64,000 bases of DNA, from positions 186,001-250,000 of the forward strand of contig CATQJL010000326.1 in assembly GCA_958299035.1 (NCBI GenBank), read 5' to 3'. The DNA is from Cylicocyclus nassatus (Eukaryota; Nematoda; Chromadorea; Rhabditida; Strongylidae). The notes beneath the pieces are model-generated. The model was given only the letters and a program-made list of their open reading frames with translations. It was not told the origin of the DNA and did not search any database. Below are positions 31,829 to 43,438 of the stretch, one piece after another (positions within the stretch are counted from its first letter, which is position 1; every line of letters starts with the position of its first letter). Position numbers and translations under genes: made by a program.

Positions 31829-32206
31829 CCCCGACCATAGGTGCGATAAGGGGAGCCGGGCTCTCCCCTAGTGAAGGGGGTCTCGGCTGTTTTCGACCAT
31901 TCAGATGAAGGAGGTATGTGAGCCTGGGGGGGGGGGAGAGAGAAAAGTTAAAAAAGCGTGGTATGAAGAGCTCTAATTTGTACCTTATTTAGGTCATGCT
32001 TGCGATGGGGCAGAATAAGGAGGATGCGTCACAAATTTATTTGAACAAACTTTGTTATGTGTTCGCAATATGTTGCGCCAATGTATCTTATATTAATGAA
32101 GTTTGAATATTGTGATTTTATGAAGATCTGTGCTCCTGTTTCATTGCATCAACAAAAAACGAAAGCAATAAGGTTTATCCCAAAAGATGTACATGTTAGG
32201 AACAAA

Positions 32207-33386
32207 TTACAATTCCTGCACATCATCATCAATAATATCACTATCGTTAACGTCAGAGACAACAGGCTCGCTGCCTGAGAGATCTTTTTCTTCCTCAAAA
32301 AGGTTATCGGAGTAGAAGTAGAATTGCGTGAAAAAGCGTTCTGAGTCGAAAATGGATTTGAAACGTTCTTCTTCTTCTAAGCGCTTTTGTAATTTTTTTT
32401 CCTGGCCCTCTGGTAGCACCGGAAAAGTCAGCAGGTAGGTAACCAGTTTCTTCGTACCATCTTCTAAGATATTTCAAAAAATCATACGATGACAGCCTGT
32501 CTGGACCACTTATAGCGATCCTTCAAATGAAGTTTTTAGATGACAATATGTTTAGTAGAAGGTTGACAACCTTAAGTAATTGCTTAGGCTGCGTTTATAC
32601 TGAGCCCGAGGTCCGAGTACAGTTCCAGCACAGCGCTCAGTTCGAGCGCTGTGCTGGAACTGTTCCCGAACTTCCGCATCAGTATGAACGCAGCCTTAGA
32701 TGCTCCACCGTTGTGCGACTTCTGCGTTGTGTTCTGATAATAGAGTAGATAGAAAATCCTCTCTTCACCTCTGCCGTGCTAATCGGAATGGAAACTAGCT
32801 TTGCTAGTAAGTCCATCAGATTTTTGCGGTAAGTAATGGGGAAAGAGCCAGATTGCATATGCTTTCGCAACACGGGAAGGAAATATTGCATACTTTTTTG
32901 GGCCTTGTCGAACTCTGGCTTCACCTCCTCTGGCGTACGTCTTGTTCTGATGGAAAGCTGCTCAACTTCTTCTCTAACAGTATCTGCGGAATACTCGAAA
33001 AAGTGTAGATACTAAGCTGCGCGTTGGTTTTTTTTCAATATCATAGGTCATAAGGTCACAAGGCGAAAAACTTCCAAAAGCATAAAGCACAGAGTTGGGT
33101 TCGTACTCCAGTCGGGATCTAAGAGCAGTAGCTATGTTTTGTACTAACACCTTCCTTTTGTTCATATCCATGTTGTGAATTTAGCAGCCTTGAAATCTTC
33201 AGCAACTTGAAGATCAGCAATGGACTTCCTGGACATTTCCTCATTGAAACTAGGTAATCTGCTTGGATTCCTTATGTAGGAAATCAGAGAGTTTCGCTCA
33301 ATTGTCAACTCTGTATCAATGTCGACAACATTTTCGTCGGCGTAAGATTCTCCTTCTGCCTCGCTGTTGAACTGGAACACATGCAA
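32207..33386 (-). pseudogene. hAT transposase remnants with C-terminal dimerisation domain
   Basis: The frame at 32679-32924 contains LAKLVSIPISTAEVKRGFS followed by RTTVEHLRLRS, the hAT C-terminal dimerisation (hATC) signature. Upstream on the - strand are frames with TALRSRLEYEPNSVLYAFG (32974-33171) and an acidic segment (33162-33386). Downstream is a charged tail (32207-32419). Stops, frameshifts and the insertion at 32587 disable it. The catalytic DDE residues could not be placed. Confidence 0.75.
32587..32695. mobile_element. Tiny PIF/Harbinger-type MITE (109 bp)
   Basis: TTA on both sides (32584-32586 and 32696-32698), ends GGCTGCGTTTATACTGA and inverted GGCTGCGTTCATACTGA, and a hairpin interior centred on the CGCTCAGTTCGAGCG region. 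It sits in the 3' part of the hAT transposase remnant, so it is younger than that element. Confidence 0.85.
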
Positions 33387-33839
33387 GTCATTTGCGATCT
33401 TTTAAAGTATTCTGCCTGCCGTTTCCTCTTCAAACTGCCAACCTTTCCAAAACATTGAAGGATATTTTAATAACATATTGTTCTTCTAAATGTCTTAAAG
33501 TTTTTGATTCATTGAAACCAACTATTCTCTACAAATTAGGTCAGTCTAGAGCGTTTTTACGAAAGTGACTTTTTTCAGCACTAGGTTTACAGAGCATGTA
33601 TTCCAGAAATGGGCGAGTTTTTGTGTGAAGGTGTAGAAATTCACCAGTCTCCCATTGTTTACTGAGTGTGTGCTGATAATGATGGCATAACTGTCAATCA
33701 AAAGCGCATTTTCTACTAAAAAATAAACATATAACAACGATAAGCACGCTTAAATAGACCCGTTCGCTCACGTTCCCATTAGTGCTGATAACGATGTCAA
33801 TCCACAGCACATTTTTTTACTATTAGCTTGCTCCACCTC

Positions 33840-34560
33840 GCTTACAATGTGTTGGCTTTTATGGGTCATCCGAGCAAGTGCTTTTTAGAGCCGGGAAGCA
33901 AAGAAGCCCTAACACGCTTTATAACATTCGAAAGCTGAGATCATGGAGAATCGACGTAGACCGTCGCCTTTTTTCTAGGTCTTCTATGTCGCGAGATATG
34001 AGGGATTTTATGTACTTCAAAAATCAACTGATTTTGTACCTCACTTTCTGCTCTCCAAATGAATGCTACGAGAAAGTCGACGGTCTACGTTTGTTAATGA
34101 AGACTTGCTCTTTCACACATAGATAACCAGCAGTGATTAGGTCTTCATTTGGCAGAAATCTGCTGTTGAAAATGACCATGTTTTCAAATAAAATGCGGCG
34201 TATCTCTCGGTAGAGGGGGGCTAGAAAGAAGTCGACGGTCTAGGTCGAATCCCCTTTTCCTGAGCTTTCGAATGGTATATAGGTTGCTGGGCGAAAAACT
34301 TACCAGTTTTCAAAAATGGGGTGGAGATATTCACTATTATCTTACTCCACCCAGCTCCACCAATGTGTTGGCTTTTGTCGGTCACCGGAGCAAGTGCTTT
34401 TAGAGCCGGGAGGCAAAGAAGCCCTAACATGTTTTATACCATTTGAAAGCTGAGATCATGGAGAATCGAAGTAGACCGTCGCCTTTTTTCTAGGTCTTCT
34501 GTGTCGCGAGATATGAGGGATTCTATGTACTTTAAAAGTCAACTGATTTTGTGTCGTCAC
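33840..34560. repeat. Partial tandem duplication inside the hAT (period about 535 bp)
   Basis: The block with GTGTTGGCTTTTATGGGTC, GGGAAGCAAAGAAGCCCTAA and TCTAGGTCTTCT is followed about 535 bp later by a second copy that stops after 190 bp. The same block occurs once at 17380-17830 in the related fragment. Confidence 0.8.
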
Positions 34561-35169
34561 TTACCGTCGCAATATACCCAAAAGAGTTATAGCTTTGATA
34601 CAAAGAAGTGTTGATTATATTACTAAAATAAGACTGATTAATTTTCATGGAACTGTAACACTTGGGAACGTATTTATGAGTGCTCGGAAAGAGTTTGTGC
34701 TTCTGTAGATGCTTTTTTTTTAATAAATGAATGATATGAATAAGCACAAGTACCGTTTCTTTTGTAGATTTATGAGTGTACTTGTTGTTTGAGGTACTTA
34801 GCCTGCAAAAACTTTCAATAACGATTTTTATTTTATATTCTCAGAGTAGAATACCAATCTCAGCCCAGGTGAAGGGGGTCATCCGGAGTTTGGCCTCAAA
34901 GTGAGGGGGGTAAGATCCATCACTCCCCCTATCGCAACTATGTCCCCGACCCTTGCCGAAACGGCAACCCTCGCCCATTATTCGCGCTCGTCGGCTCGAA
35001 TACGCATCGCTTTTGGGAGACGCCCGAGCCTTTACTCGAGATTCTATATGAGATATGTCTGCTATGTTGATGTGACGGGGTGTTTCTTAGCCGGCTTGTC
35101 GCACGCCATTCACTGGAAGGGAAGCCTGACGCTGGAATTGTGAGCAGAACTTTTGCTGCAGAAATTAGG

Positions 35170-35245
35170 CTCAGGGCGGAATCGAATTCGTAACTTTTAG
35201 CACGGTAATATTACGTAGAGCACTAAGTACTAGACTAACTCTGCT
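35170..35245 (-). tRNA. Degenerate tRNA-derived segment
   Basis: On the - strand an A-box-like TTAGTCTAGTACTTAG and a B-box-like GAATTCGATTCC are correctly spaced. The acceptor stem does not pair, so this is at best a tRNA pseudogene or SINE head. Confidence 0.3.
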
Positions 35246-36071
35246 CTGCTACTTTCACATTTTATTGAGGCAAGATTCTTCCCGCGTCCTATGTTTTCCA
35301 TTTCCACCTCAGATTCTGTCATGCGGCACTGCACGTCGTAGATAGGCAGATTTTCAATTCACTGTTTTACAGATGCGCACGTTGATTTAATCGCTTGCCT
35401 CCTGAATTATTGTCGGCTAGGAATGGGTCTGCCTTTAAAAGAAGTTTACAAAAGATCAATGTTTCTGATGCCTTGAATTCCGGTCCTTACTTCTGTTGAT
35501 GATCTCTTTCTGTGATTTGTTTTAGGTCGTTAGTGCGGTGATAGTCAGCTTAGCTTTTATGTGCTGCAAGTTGTTATTTGGTTTTTCCTTTTTTAGTTTT
35601 TATTTGGTTTGGTTGATGCTTTTTTTCAGGTTTCTGGTTCTTCTCTGGGCGTTTTACTTCAATTTTTTCTGTCAATTCAAAGTATATGTCTCGTGCTTTT
35701 TATGCTTTTATGTTTCACTATCCATCTGTCTCACTGTATACTCAACCCACCCTCACTACTGCTAGTAATAGCTTTTGAAATATCTAGATTGTGGCCTTGT
35801 TTTGTTAGGGCGGAGGATACTTAACTACCGAAAATCAGCTGTTAGTCTATTTTTTTACCCGAATGAATAGTGGCATTCCCACTGCCACTCACCTGCTAAG
35901 GGTTTCACAAGGGACCGGGCGCAGAAGATGAACTGTGACTCACTTTCTTTCCACTTATTTGACATCTATAGCAGTATACTGTGGGTTAGGTCGTACTAAC
36001 AAGTGCGCCTTGGATTGATCTAACATGTTTCGTTGGTAAAATGATTTTTTTGGCACACCTTCGAGTGTATG

Positions 36072-36100
36072 AATAAATAAATAAATAAATAAATAAATAA
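36072..36100. repeat. (AAAT)n microsatellite
   Basis: Seven AAAT units in a row. Confidence 0.95.
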
Positions 36101-36487
36101 GCGTCTGAGCAATAGCAATGAATTTATGATCTTATCTCTTTATCGAGGTCCTCTATTTCCATTGTCATCACTTTCTTGCGACCACAGATTCTTTGCTTTG
36201 GTGAAGTTTCTCTAGCACATCACTCCTCATTTGCAGTGATTGCGGCGGCTTCGACATCCCTGATGATTCCCGCATATTGGCGCAGATTGTAGACGCATAT
36301 CATTTTTTGCACTTCATCGTTATCCGGAAGTATGGTCTTCTCACCGCTGTAGGTACTCTTGCAGTACTTTCATGAGATTCTACTTAACTTGTGCGTAGAG
36401 GCTGGGAAACAGCTTCATTGCAAGGTCTTCTTTTTGTGCTGTTATTGTGACGAAGCGCTGCGTTAGCCTCCGTATTTGGCTGATGCA

Positions 36488-36785
36488 ACAAAATGTGGTG
36501 GCTCCGTGGCTTGTAGTGCCTAAGGCGGAAATAATGCCTTTGGTGGAGTGGGGCAATGTAGCTGCTGGCAGACAGTATCGCTCAGCACCTTTATTGAGAC
36601 AAAAGTCGTACACGGATGGGCGTTATGGTAGATTGCTATAGATTATAGGCGTGTCAAAGTAACCACAAACATCTGGGCAATAACATACCCATATCACAGA
36701 GCTCATGCTCATGGCATGACCTTTACGGTGCTCAGGCAGAAGTAATGATATGGCTGCAAGGAAGGTGCCGACGAGTCGGCACAAT
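36488..36785. repeat. Dispersed repeat (SINE-like), unbroken copy
   Basis: It runs from ATGTGGTGGCTCCGTGGC to AGGTGCCGACGAGTCGGCAC. It gives the uninterrupted sequence AGTGCCTAAGGCGGAAAT where the 27.7-kb copy carries the Harbinger-type insertion. It has an extra 50-60 bases near 36650 compared with that copy. Confidence 0.6.
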
Positions 36786-36789
36786 TTGG

Positions 36790-37886
36790 GTATTCAATCC
36801 ATTTTGTTGTGCTGAATATGTGCCGATTATGTTTTCAAGAATGCGAAAACTCGTATACGTGTTCTAAAACAAACAATGATGAATTAGGCAATAAAACATG
36901 GTATCATAACGCTTTTCTCGAAGGTTATTTCCCAGACATAGTCATTGCATGGTCTATTGGAGAGAAAAGCTGTGGAAGAAATTAAAAAGTCTGCCACATG
37001 ATGATTTTGTGCGCGCGCATGCACGGATCAAATGCGAGAAACATTAGTGGGGGTTCGCCCAAATTGCCTCAGTCGTCAACGTGTCAGACCTCCATAGGAC
37101 CAGCTCTTCCCCCACCAACCTTCCAATAAGAATATCTACCCGACAGAAGCGCAGAATAACAGCCTTGTGATCATGCATAAATAGCTTCTGTCACTGCCAT
37201 ACTGCCTGGGAGAGACTCGCGAAAGGTAGAGAGGTATTTCTGGAAGAAAAAAAAAAGACACATAGCATTTCAAAAGATGGGTTTCTAACAAACGTGTCTT
37301 CTTCACACTTAAAACAAATGGTAGCGATAAGCATGATAAATGTGGTATTCCCGGTAAGTACTAAAATATACGGAGATGCTAGATGAATTAATTAATAACG
37401 CTGATTGCAGTCTTACGAAAGTTCGAAAAGTCTGCTCGGCCATCATAAAGCTAATCGACTTGAAACAAGGAAAATAAACGAGGAAACTTGATGCATCAGA
37501 CGAAGTTTGAAAAACACTTGATATCGAGATCTACTCTAGGTATAATAGACATATTTTCAGAAAATTGCTTTACTACGGAATTGTTACTTGCTTCACTACC
37601 AAATCCTTTCATCTTCATCGCTGCCCTCATCAGCACGTCCAACGTCAAACCCTAAACACAAAATCTTGCAAGAATGCTCAAAATTAGTGAGATAAAGGAA
37701 CGGAGAAGAGGAAGAAGAAAAAGCAAGATGGTGAAAGAAAGACGAAATATCGAAGGAACGCCGGTTATAGGACTGAGTGAGCCGTTCCTCCGCATATTGA
37801 TCAGAGCGCGCTTTCCTCCTTAAGAAGGGTTGCTGCTGGTGCTATCTTGGGTTATAGCAAAAGGAGAAGAAATCAAAATGGTACTA
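36790..37886. other. Unassigned sequence with one candidate terminal exon
   Basis: Apart from the exon-like segment at 37596-37651 (- strand) and a purine-rich stretch at 37690-37750, I see no element ends and no long frame. Confidence 0.35.
37596..37651 (-). CDS. Candidate terminal exon with an acidic tail
   Basis: On the - strand an acceptor GATTTTGTGTTTAG is followed by 56 bases that, entered in phase 1, encode FDVGRADEGSDEDERIW and a TAG. An acidic C-terminal tail is protein-like, but the segment is short and no upstream exon was found to the right. The host gene is unidentified and the call may be chance. Confidence 0.25.
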
Positions 37887-38753
37887 TTAGGGTGATCGGT
37901 AAAAAATGGGGCACCTAGAGAAAAATGTAGAGTTCTCAAAAAAGAAAAGCGATTAAACTTCCCAATTTTGATAGATGTCAGAATGAATTATTCTCTCAGA
38001 AAATACTTATATAAGGTCATTTACATACCTAATAATTTTTATAGTGGCTGAAATGCAAAGCTAGTCACTTTGACAGATTATAAACTTCGGGCAGTATCTG
38101 CGCAGTGAAACATGCGAAACCATCCAAAGTACTACTGCTGCAATGCGAGAAGGTACAGTCACCAGACCCACGATGGGTTACTGACCTCAACTTTCAAATT
38201 CAGGAGATATGGCCATTAGCAGATTTGAGAACAAAAATACGTGATATTTAATTCTTTGCAAGTGAACACGCATGTTTTATAGGTGCCATCTGAAAAAGCT
38301 TTTCAAGCTCTATACATCCATAAGCAGTTTACCTCACATTTTTTCTATCTTCGGAAGATACAAATTGGAACATGATTTATTGGTTTTTGTTGCGCCAAAA
38401 AAACGATTTTTCAGCTATTTCGCTTTTTTTACCCAGAGATAGAAAGAATTCCTGTATGTTTATCATATTGTTTGAAAGAGCATGAAGAGCTCTTTCGAAT
38501 GGTATATCAATTGCTCTATAACTTTACGGTATGGCAGCGCAAGAATGAGCGATGTTCAAAAATCCTGTTCGGGTTCTTGAGGGCGCCACGCGTAGGGTTG
38601 TGGGAGAGTAGCGTTGACGCTTCGGCAGAATAATAGGCAAAGGTCGCTTATATAAGCGACGTTTACGTTGCAGCCTGCTTATTGTTGATCGAAACAAAAA
38701 ATCTCAAAATTTAATCAAAATCAAGCTGCCCCATTTTTTAGCGATCACCCTAA
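37887..38753. mobile_element. TA-type element, TIR TTAGGGTGATCGGTAAAAAA
   Basis: TA lies on both sides. The 27-base terminal repeats agree at 26 positions and end in TGGGGCA. The interior is not palindromic and carries no transposase. TA duplication fits Tc1/mariner. A lone end of the family is at 6500. Confidence 0.85.
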
Positions 38754-39264
38754 TATTTAGTAATGTTTACTTGTAGAACAAAATTACGTATTTTGGAAAC
38801 TTTACGTGAAACGAAAGCCGATCTCAGGTCGGCATTAGGTGGACAAGGGCCCATCTAATTTGGAAATAGTCAAAGGCAGTGTCCAAACAAGGAGGGAGTT
38901 TTGGGATTTATGCCATGCGAAAGTGGGCCCCCATAGACATGCAACCGCGCAAGTGGGAGGTTATAACGTTTGACCACAACTAAGAAATATGGCTGGAAAG
39001 CTGGGAATCTAACGCCCTGGGGAGGATTCCAGTTTGAATTCCTGCTTTGCGGCAGGCTACGCATGCCGGTACATCAAAGTTGTAGGGTCCCGCAGCGACT
39101 ATGCACTTCAGCGTTGGTGGAAACCGTCCTATTTCAAAATGTAAGCCTTTGAAAAACGCATGTTCTCGCCGTTCTCGCGCTTTTCAATGTGGTTCTCTGG
39201 ATTCCGCGTTGCGGATGACCCTAGGTAAGTGAATTTTCAAAATTCGAGTTCTTGCCCGGACACT

Positions 39265-39640
39265 GGCTTCAAGGAAGCTCTTTATTCATGTAGTTTTTCA
39301 TAATTTTTCCTACTTTGTTCCTTGATCCTACTGCGCGTATACACATCAAATTGCGTGCCATATCGTCATTTGTACGTTGCAAACGAGCCATTTTTCTTTT
39401 TTTTTGGTAGTGGGTTTAAAAAAAAGCTACAACCATCAGTCATATTTCCACGAAACTTCTCAGCTAACTCTTACGGTCGTGTTCATCTGCATACAAACTT
39501 TGTGCCATATCGTCACTTTGCATTGCAAACGAGTTATTTGAATTTATCTTCACTCCAGTCACGGAAAATTTTTTGAAGAAGCTTAGTGCTCCCTTCATTT
39601 ACATAAGTTTTCATAATTCTTCATACGTTAACTCTACTAG
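39265..39640 (-). repeat. Dispersed repeat R, two tandem units in inverse orientation
   Basis: Two successive blocks of about 190 bp share TGTGCCATATCGTCA, TTGCATTGCAAACGAG and ACATAAGTTTTCATAATT (as read on +). They are inverse copies of the units at 63225-63640. Confidence 0.7.
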
Positions 39641-39966
39641 CCTAAGTTCGTTCACAGCCGGCACAGGTGTTCTGGGGTCGAGAAACTTCATATTTGCGGA
39701 AAAAAGCAAAAAATCGCTTTTGCAGGGTCAGGGCGGACCCGTAAAAAACGATAAACACATTAGAGCTAGTTACAACAGCTGCATCCCTACAAATCTAACA
39801 TGTTTATAGTACCTATATGTAACTACCCTAATTTCCAGGTTACAAGGCGCACCTTGTATAAGGCGCACCCGCCGCAGCGAACAATGGCGCGAAAACGCTT
39901 TCTAAATGATTGCTCTCTAAATCTAAAAAGCTGAAAATCAGTGTGCTGTATACTTGGGTCCAAATC

Positions 39967-40270
39967 GAATAGAAATTCGATCATTCGAATAAAACATTCG
40001 AATATATTCGGATTCGAAATTCGATATTCGGAGTTCTTTCATTTTCGAATAATATTCGAAACTCGAATAGTTGAGAAAACGGGGTCTCGAATAAAATTCG
40101 AAACTCGAATAATCAAAAAACAGGGTTTCGAATAAAATTCGAAAACTCGAATAATCAAAAAACGAGGTTTCGAATATTATTCGAAAACTCGAGTAATAAA
40201 AAACGGGGTTTCGAATGGATTTTATTCGAATGTTTTATTCGAATGTTTATTCGAATTCGTATTCGAATGA
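39967..40270. repeat. Left TTCGAA subterminal array
   Basis: About twenty TTCGAA or near copies occur, including three longer units of about 60 bp each (GGTTTCGAATA-type with an AATCAAAAAACG spacer). Being self-complementary, the motif can form many alternative hairpins. Confidence 0.85.
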
Positions 40271-40279
40271 ACTCCGTAG

Positions 40280-40636
40280 TCAGAGCTGAGTATCAAGCTC
40301 ACTTCGTCCGCGTTTTTTTTCCGCAAAACTCGGTAACGCATCTTTTGTAACCGCTATGACCTCTGAACTGTATGGAGAGTCGCATTCTTTCAACTGCTTG
40401 CGACAATAAAAAAAACATATGTGGATTTTAATTGATGTTTTTTCGATCAATGAGATTGTTCGTACTGCTATTGGCGCCATATCAGCAAAGAAGCTACCAA
40501 ATTCAAGCTCATGTTCCGAGTTCATATATTGAAAGTGTTTTGAAATGCTTGTTTTTCTTTCTTTGTATTGCTCATGCTTGTGGTACGCAAAGTCCACATT
40601 AGTGAGCCGTCTTGCTCGCATAAGTATATTGCACAA
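40280..40636 (-). CDS. Unrecognised frame of 118 codons inside the TTCGAA element
   Basis: It is the longest non-repetitive - strand frame of the element. It lies next to the left array, where a transposase end might be expected. Peptide features: RARRLTNVDFAYHKHEQYKE near the start, a Cys pair later, and a basic EKKRGRSE tail. A further in-phase-unrelated frame upstream on the same strand (ending near 40650) may be part of the same decayed gene. I recognise no family. Confidence 0.3.
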   Translation of the reverse strand: MCNILMRARRLTNVDFAYHKHEQYKERKTSISKHFQYMNSEHELEFGSFFADMAPIAVRTISLIEKTSIKIHICFFYCRKQLKECDSPYSSEVIAVTKDALPSFAEKKRGRSELDTQL

Positions 40637-40766
40637 CTGCCTCTATTCGCTACCTTAGAGATTTACGAATTGGTGTATTTTGAGTAAAGGAAACGCAGTT
40701 GTAGTGGAGGATTAGACGGTTTAGATCGCCGTACGCAGTTTGCCACTTACGAGATGTCTTCAAATA

Positions 40767-41498
40767 CAGAGTGTCCCAGAAAAATGTATCGAACGTTTGA
40801 TCTTCAATGACTTCCCTATATAAAAAGCTTTCGCGGATTTTCAAGTGTCATACAGTAGAGCTCGGTTCAACTTAGATTTACAGTATAGAGCGAATCACCG
40901 ATTTCTCTTAATTACTGTAAGATTAGGGTAGGATTTTTCGACTAATTTTAAGCTTCTGACAGGCGAGAAATGCTTCTAAAAAATTCCAAAATAAAAGACC
41001 GAATGACGTTAAACGGAGCTTTTTGAGGATGCTGAATCTAATTACAAAGTTTTCCGCTACCGTACTCCTCATGTTCCTACGATATCGCACTGTAATGCTA
41101 ATTTTTTGGCTTTTTGTAACGTGCTCGTAAATGCAACTTTGATTTAGTAAATTTTGGAAAAAAACCAGAATTTAGCGTTACAATGCTCACACCTTAGGAA
41201 TATGGGGAGTACGGTAGCGGAAAACTTTAAAATTAAATTCAGCATTCTCAAAAACCTCTGTTTAACGTCGGTTTTTTGGAATTTCTTAGAAGCAGTTCTC
41301 GCCTGTCAGAAACTTAAAGCTAGTCGAAAAATCCTACCGTAATCTTACAGTAATTAAGAGAAATCGGTGATTTGCTCTATACTGTAAATCTAAGTTGAAC
41401 CGAGCTCTACCAAATGACACTTAAAGATCCGCGAAAGCTTTCTACATAGGGAAGTTATTGAAGATCGAACGTTCGATACATTTTTTTGGGACACCCTG
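40767..41498. mobile_element. MITE, TIR CAGAGTGTCCCAGAAAAA, TA duplication (copy 3 of 3)
   Basis: Flanked by TA, with ATGTATCGAACGTTTGATC at both ends as in copy 1. It is palindromic over almost its whole length (centre near 41120), including GTAGGATTTTTCGACTA and its complement. Confidence 0.87.
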
Positions 41499-41726
41499 TA
41501 TAACGCCAGCTTACCACGAATGTTCAGCGCATACAACTTACTAAAAAGATAAAAGCCCTGCATTCTGTACTTCTAGAATAAGTTTCGATCAAAATTTATA
41601 TCGACTGCTTTTTTAGATCGTCCAATAATGGGTAAAATACGACTTCTTGCTGATGTATAGACTAGTTGCCAACCGACCAACTTCATCGATTCCTGGAGAA
41701 GTTTGAGCTGCGGGGCTGGGAGTTGG

Positions 41727-42920
41727 GTGCGTAGCAAGTGTTACCCAGGCAGCCGCCTAGTGCCGCAGCCAGCCGCCAGAGCTGGCACCATCGCCGCGGC
41801 TGAGCTACCGTAAGCGCGCTCTCGTCGTATTCAACCTCTCGCAGAAAGATTTTCGCAGCAGCCTCGCACCTCATCGCGCTGAGGTGCGAGAATTCCCTCA
41901 GAGGTTGCGCTACTCCCACATATTATATATCGATCAAGAGAGCAGAAAATTTTTAGTTTATTAGTAAGATACAATACAAAAAATATAGAAAAACAAAAAG
42001 TTCAAAGAAAATAAATTGATGGAATAATTATAAAATCAAATTGAAAGCATATTCAAGCGTATTCATCTATTCATATTTTTCAAGCAATAAAAAGTACAAA
42101 AAAAATCTTTTGTGTGATGGCGAATAAAGTTGGGACCTGAAATTCTTTTTCAATTTTCCTTCAGTCATTTTGAAATTTTTCACGAATTTCAGATCCTCCG
42201 CCATACATTGCGTGGACGATGCATAATTGTCCTTTTTTATCCCCCGCTTAAATCGTTATGGGATTCAACTCGTGGACGCCGTCCCCGATCAGCGCATTTA
42301 GTCCGATTTCAATGACTGTCTTAATTTTTCAAAAATTCAGGAGATTTGCAAAAATAATTTGTGGGCATTTACCGCAATAATTACATCGGAGTAGTAGATA
42401 TGAATATTTAGCAATTGGATTTGTAAAAAATCCTCCCCATCTGGTCAACTTCTTAACTCTTCATCAATACTATTCATTTCTACCTTAGTGATCTGCGAAG
42501 ATGCAGCTATAAAAATCGAGAGTTTATTGATTTTGAGATTAAAAAAAGACGAGGAATTACCTAGTAAAGGAACAAAAGTCATTTCATGATAACATGTTTT
42601 TGATTTAATTTTATAATTATGCCATCGATTTATTTTCTTTGAACTTTTTTGTTTTTGTATATTTTTTGTATTGTATCTTACTAATAAACTAAAAATTTTC
42701 TGCTCTCTTGATCGATATATAATATGTGGGAGTAGCGCAACCTCTGAGGGAATTCTCGCACCTCAGCGCGATGAGGTGCGAGGCTGCTGCGAAAATCTCT
42801 CTGCGAGAGGTTGACGACGACGAGAGCGCGCTTACGGTAGCTCAACCGCGGCGTTGGTGCCAGCTCTGGCGGCTGGCTGCGGCACCAGGCGGCTGCCTGG
42901 GTAACACTTGCACGCCTCCC
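41727..42920. mobile_element. Mutator-like (MULE-type) element with long GC-rich TIRs
   Basis: The 11-base CTGGGAGTTGG is duplicated at 41716-41726 and 42921-42931, and removing the element restores a normal HINE monomer. The arms of about 350 bp share GCAAGTGTTACCCAGGCAGC, GGCGGCTGGCTGCGGCA, GAGGTGCGAGAATTCCCTCA and then an AT-rich stretch. Long terminal repeats with a 9-11-bp duplication suggest Mutator-like elements. No transposase lies in the central 500 bp. Confidence 0.75.
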
Positions 42921-43214
42921 CTGGGAGTTGGTACAAGGGGGTAAGTGAGGGTGCTGATTATGGATAAAAATTTACTTTATCGATTTTGTCGATTTCTGGA
43001 GAAGTTTGAGCTGCGGGGCTGGGAGTTGATACAGGGGGGTAAATGAGGATGCTGATTGAAACCGAAGTCTATTTCATCGATTTCAGCGAATTTTGGAAAA
43101 TTTTGAGCTAGGAGTTGGTATAGGGGATATAAGGGTGCTGATTATGAATGGATCGGCTTTAGCCAGGCAAGTTCGGCAGGTTGGCAAGTTGTCGGCAAGT
43201 TTGAGATATGGTTG

Positions 43215-43438
43215 CTCTAGTTATTCGATAAATTATTCGAATATTTATTCGAAATTCGACTTCCAATGTTCGAATATATTCGGTATTCATTCATTCGATA
43301 TTTTTGATTTTTCGAATTTATTCGGAATTCTTTCGAGAATTTTTGAACCTCGAATTTATTCGATATTCGTTTATTCGGAATTTTTATTTTCGAATTTATT
43401 CGTTATTCGTTTATTCGATGAAAAATTTTCGAATTACC
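43215..43438. repeat. Right TTCGAA subterminal array
   Basis: Repeated ATTCGATA, TTCGAATTTATTCG and ATTCGTTATTCG units just inside the ACCCAAGTATA end; it is less regular than the left array. Confidence 0.8.

Larger units (their letters stand above)
31836..34942. mobile_element. hAT element with transposase remnants, inserted in the RTE
   Basis: The 8-bp duplication TCCCCGAC lies at 31828-31835 and 34943-34950. The ends are CATAGGTGCGATAAGGGGAG and, inverted, CATAGTTGCGATAGGGGGAG, with GTGAAGGGGGT subterminal motifs on both sides. The - strand carries broken transposase segments, a 109-bp Harbinger-type insertion (32587) and a partial tandem duplication (33840-34560). It would be the only element here that ever encoded its family's transposase; 17280 and perhaps 23855 look like its non-autonomous relatives. 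Confidence 0.9.
34951..36480. other. Unassigned, possible RTE 5' region at the left
   Basis: The first 200 bases may be the 5' part of the RTE cut off by the hAT. A tRNA-like segment follows at 35170-35245 and an (AAAT)n run at 36072-36100. The + frames at 35538-35824 are T-rich hydrophobic artefacts. No exon was identified. Confidence 0.35.

Noticed and set aside
35538..35824. Hydrophobic frames resembling a membrane protein
   Set aside because: T-rich sequence in two frames at once gives Phe/Leu by composition; there is no splice support or known motif.
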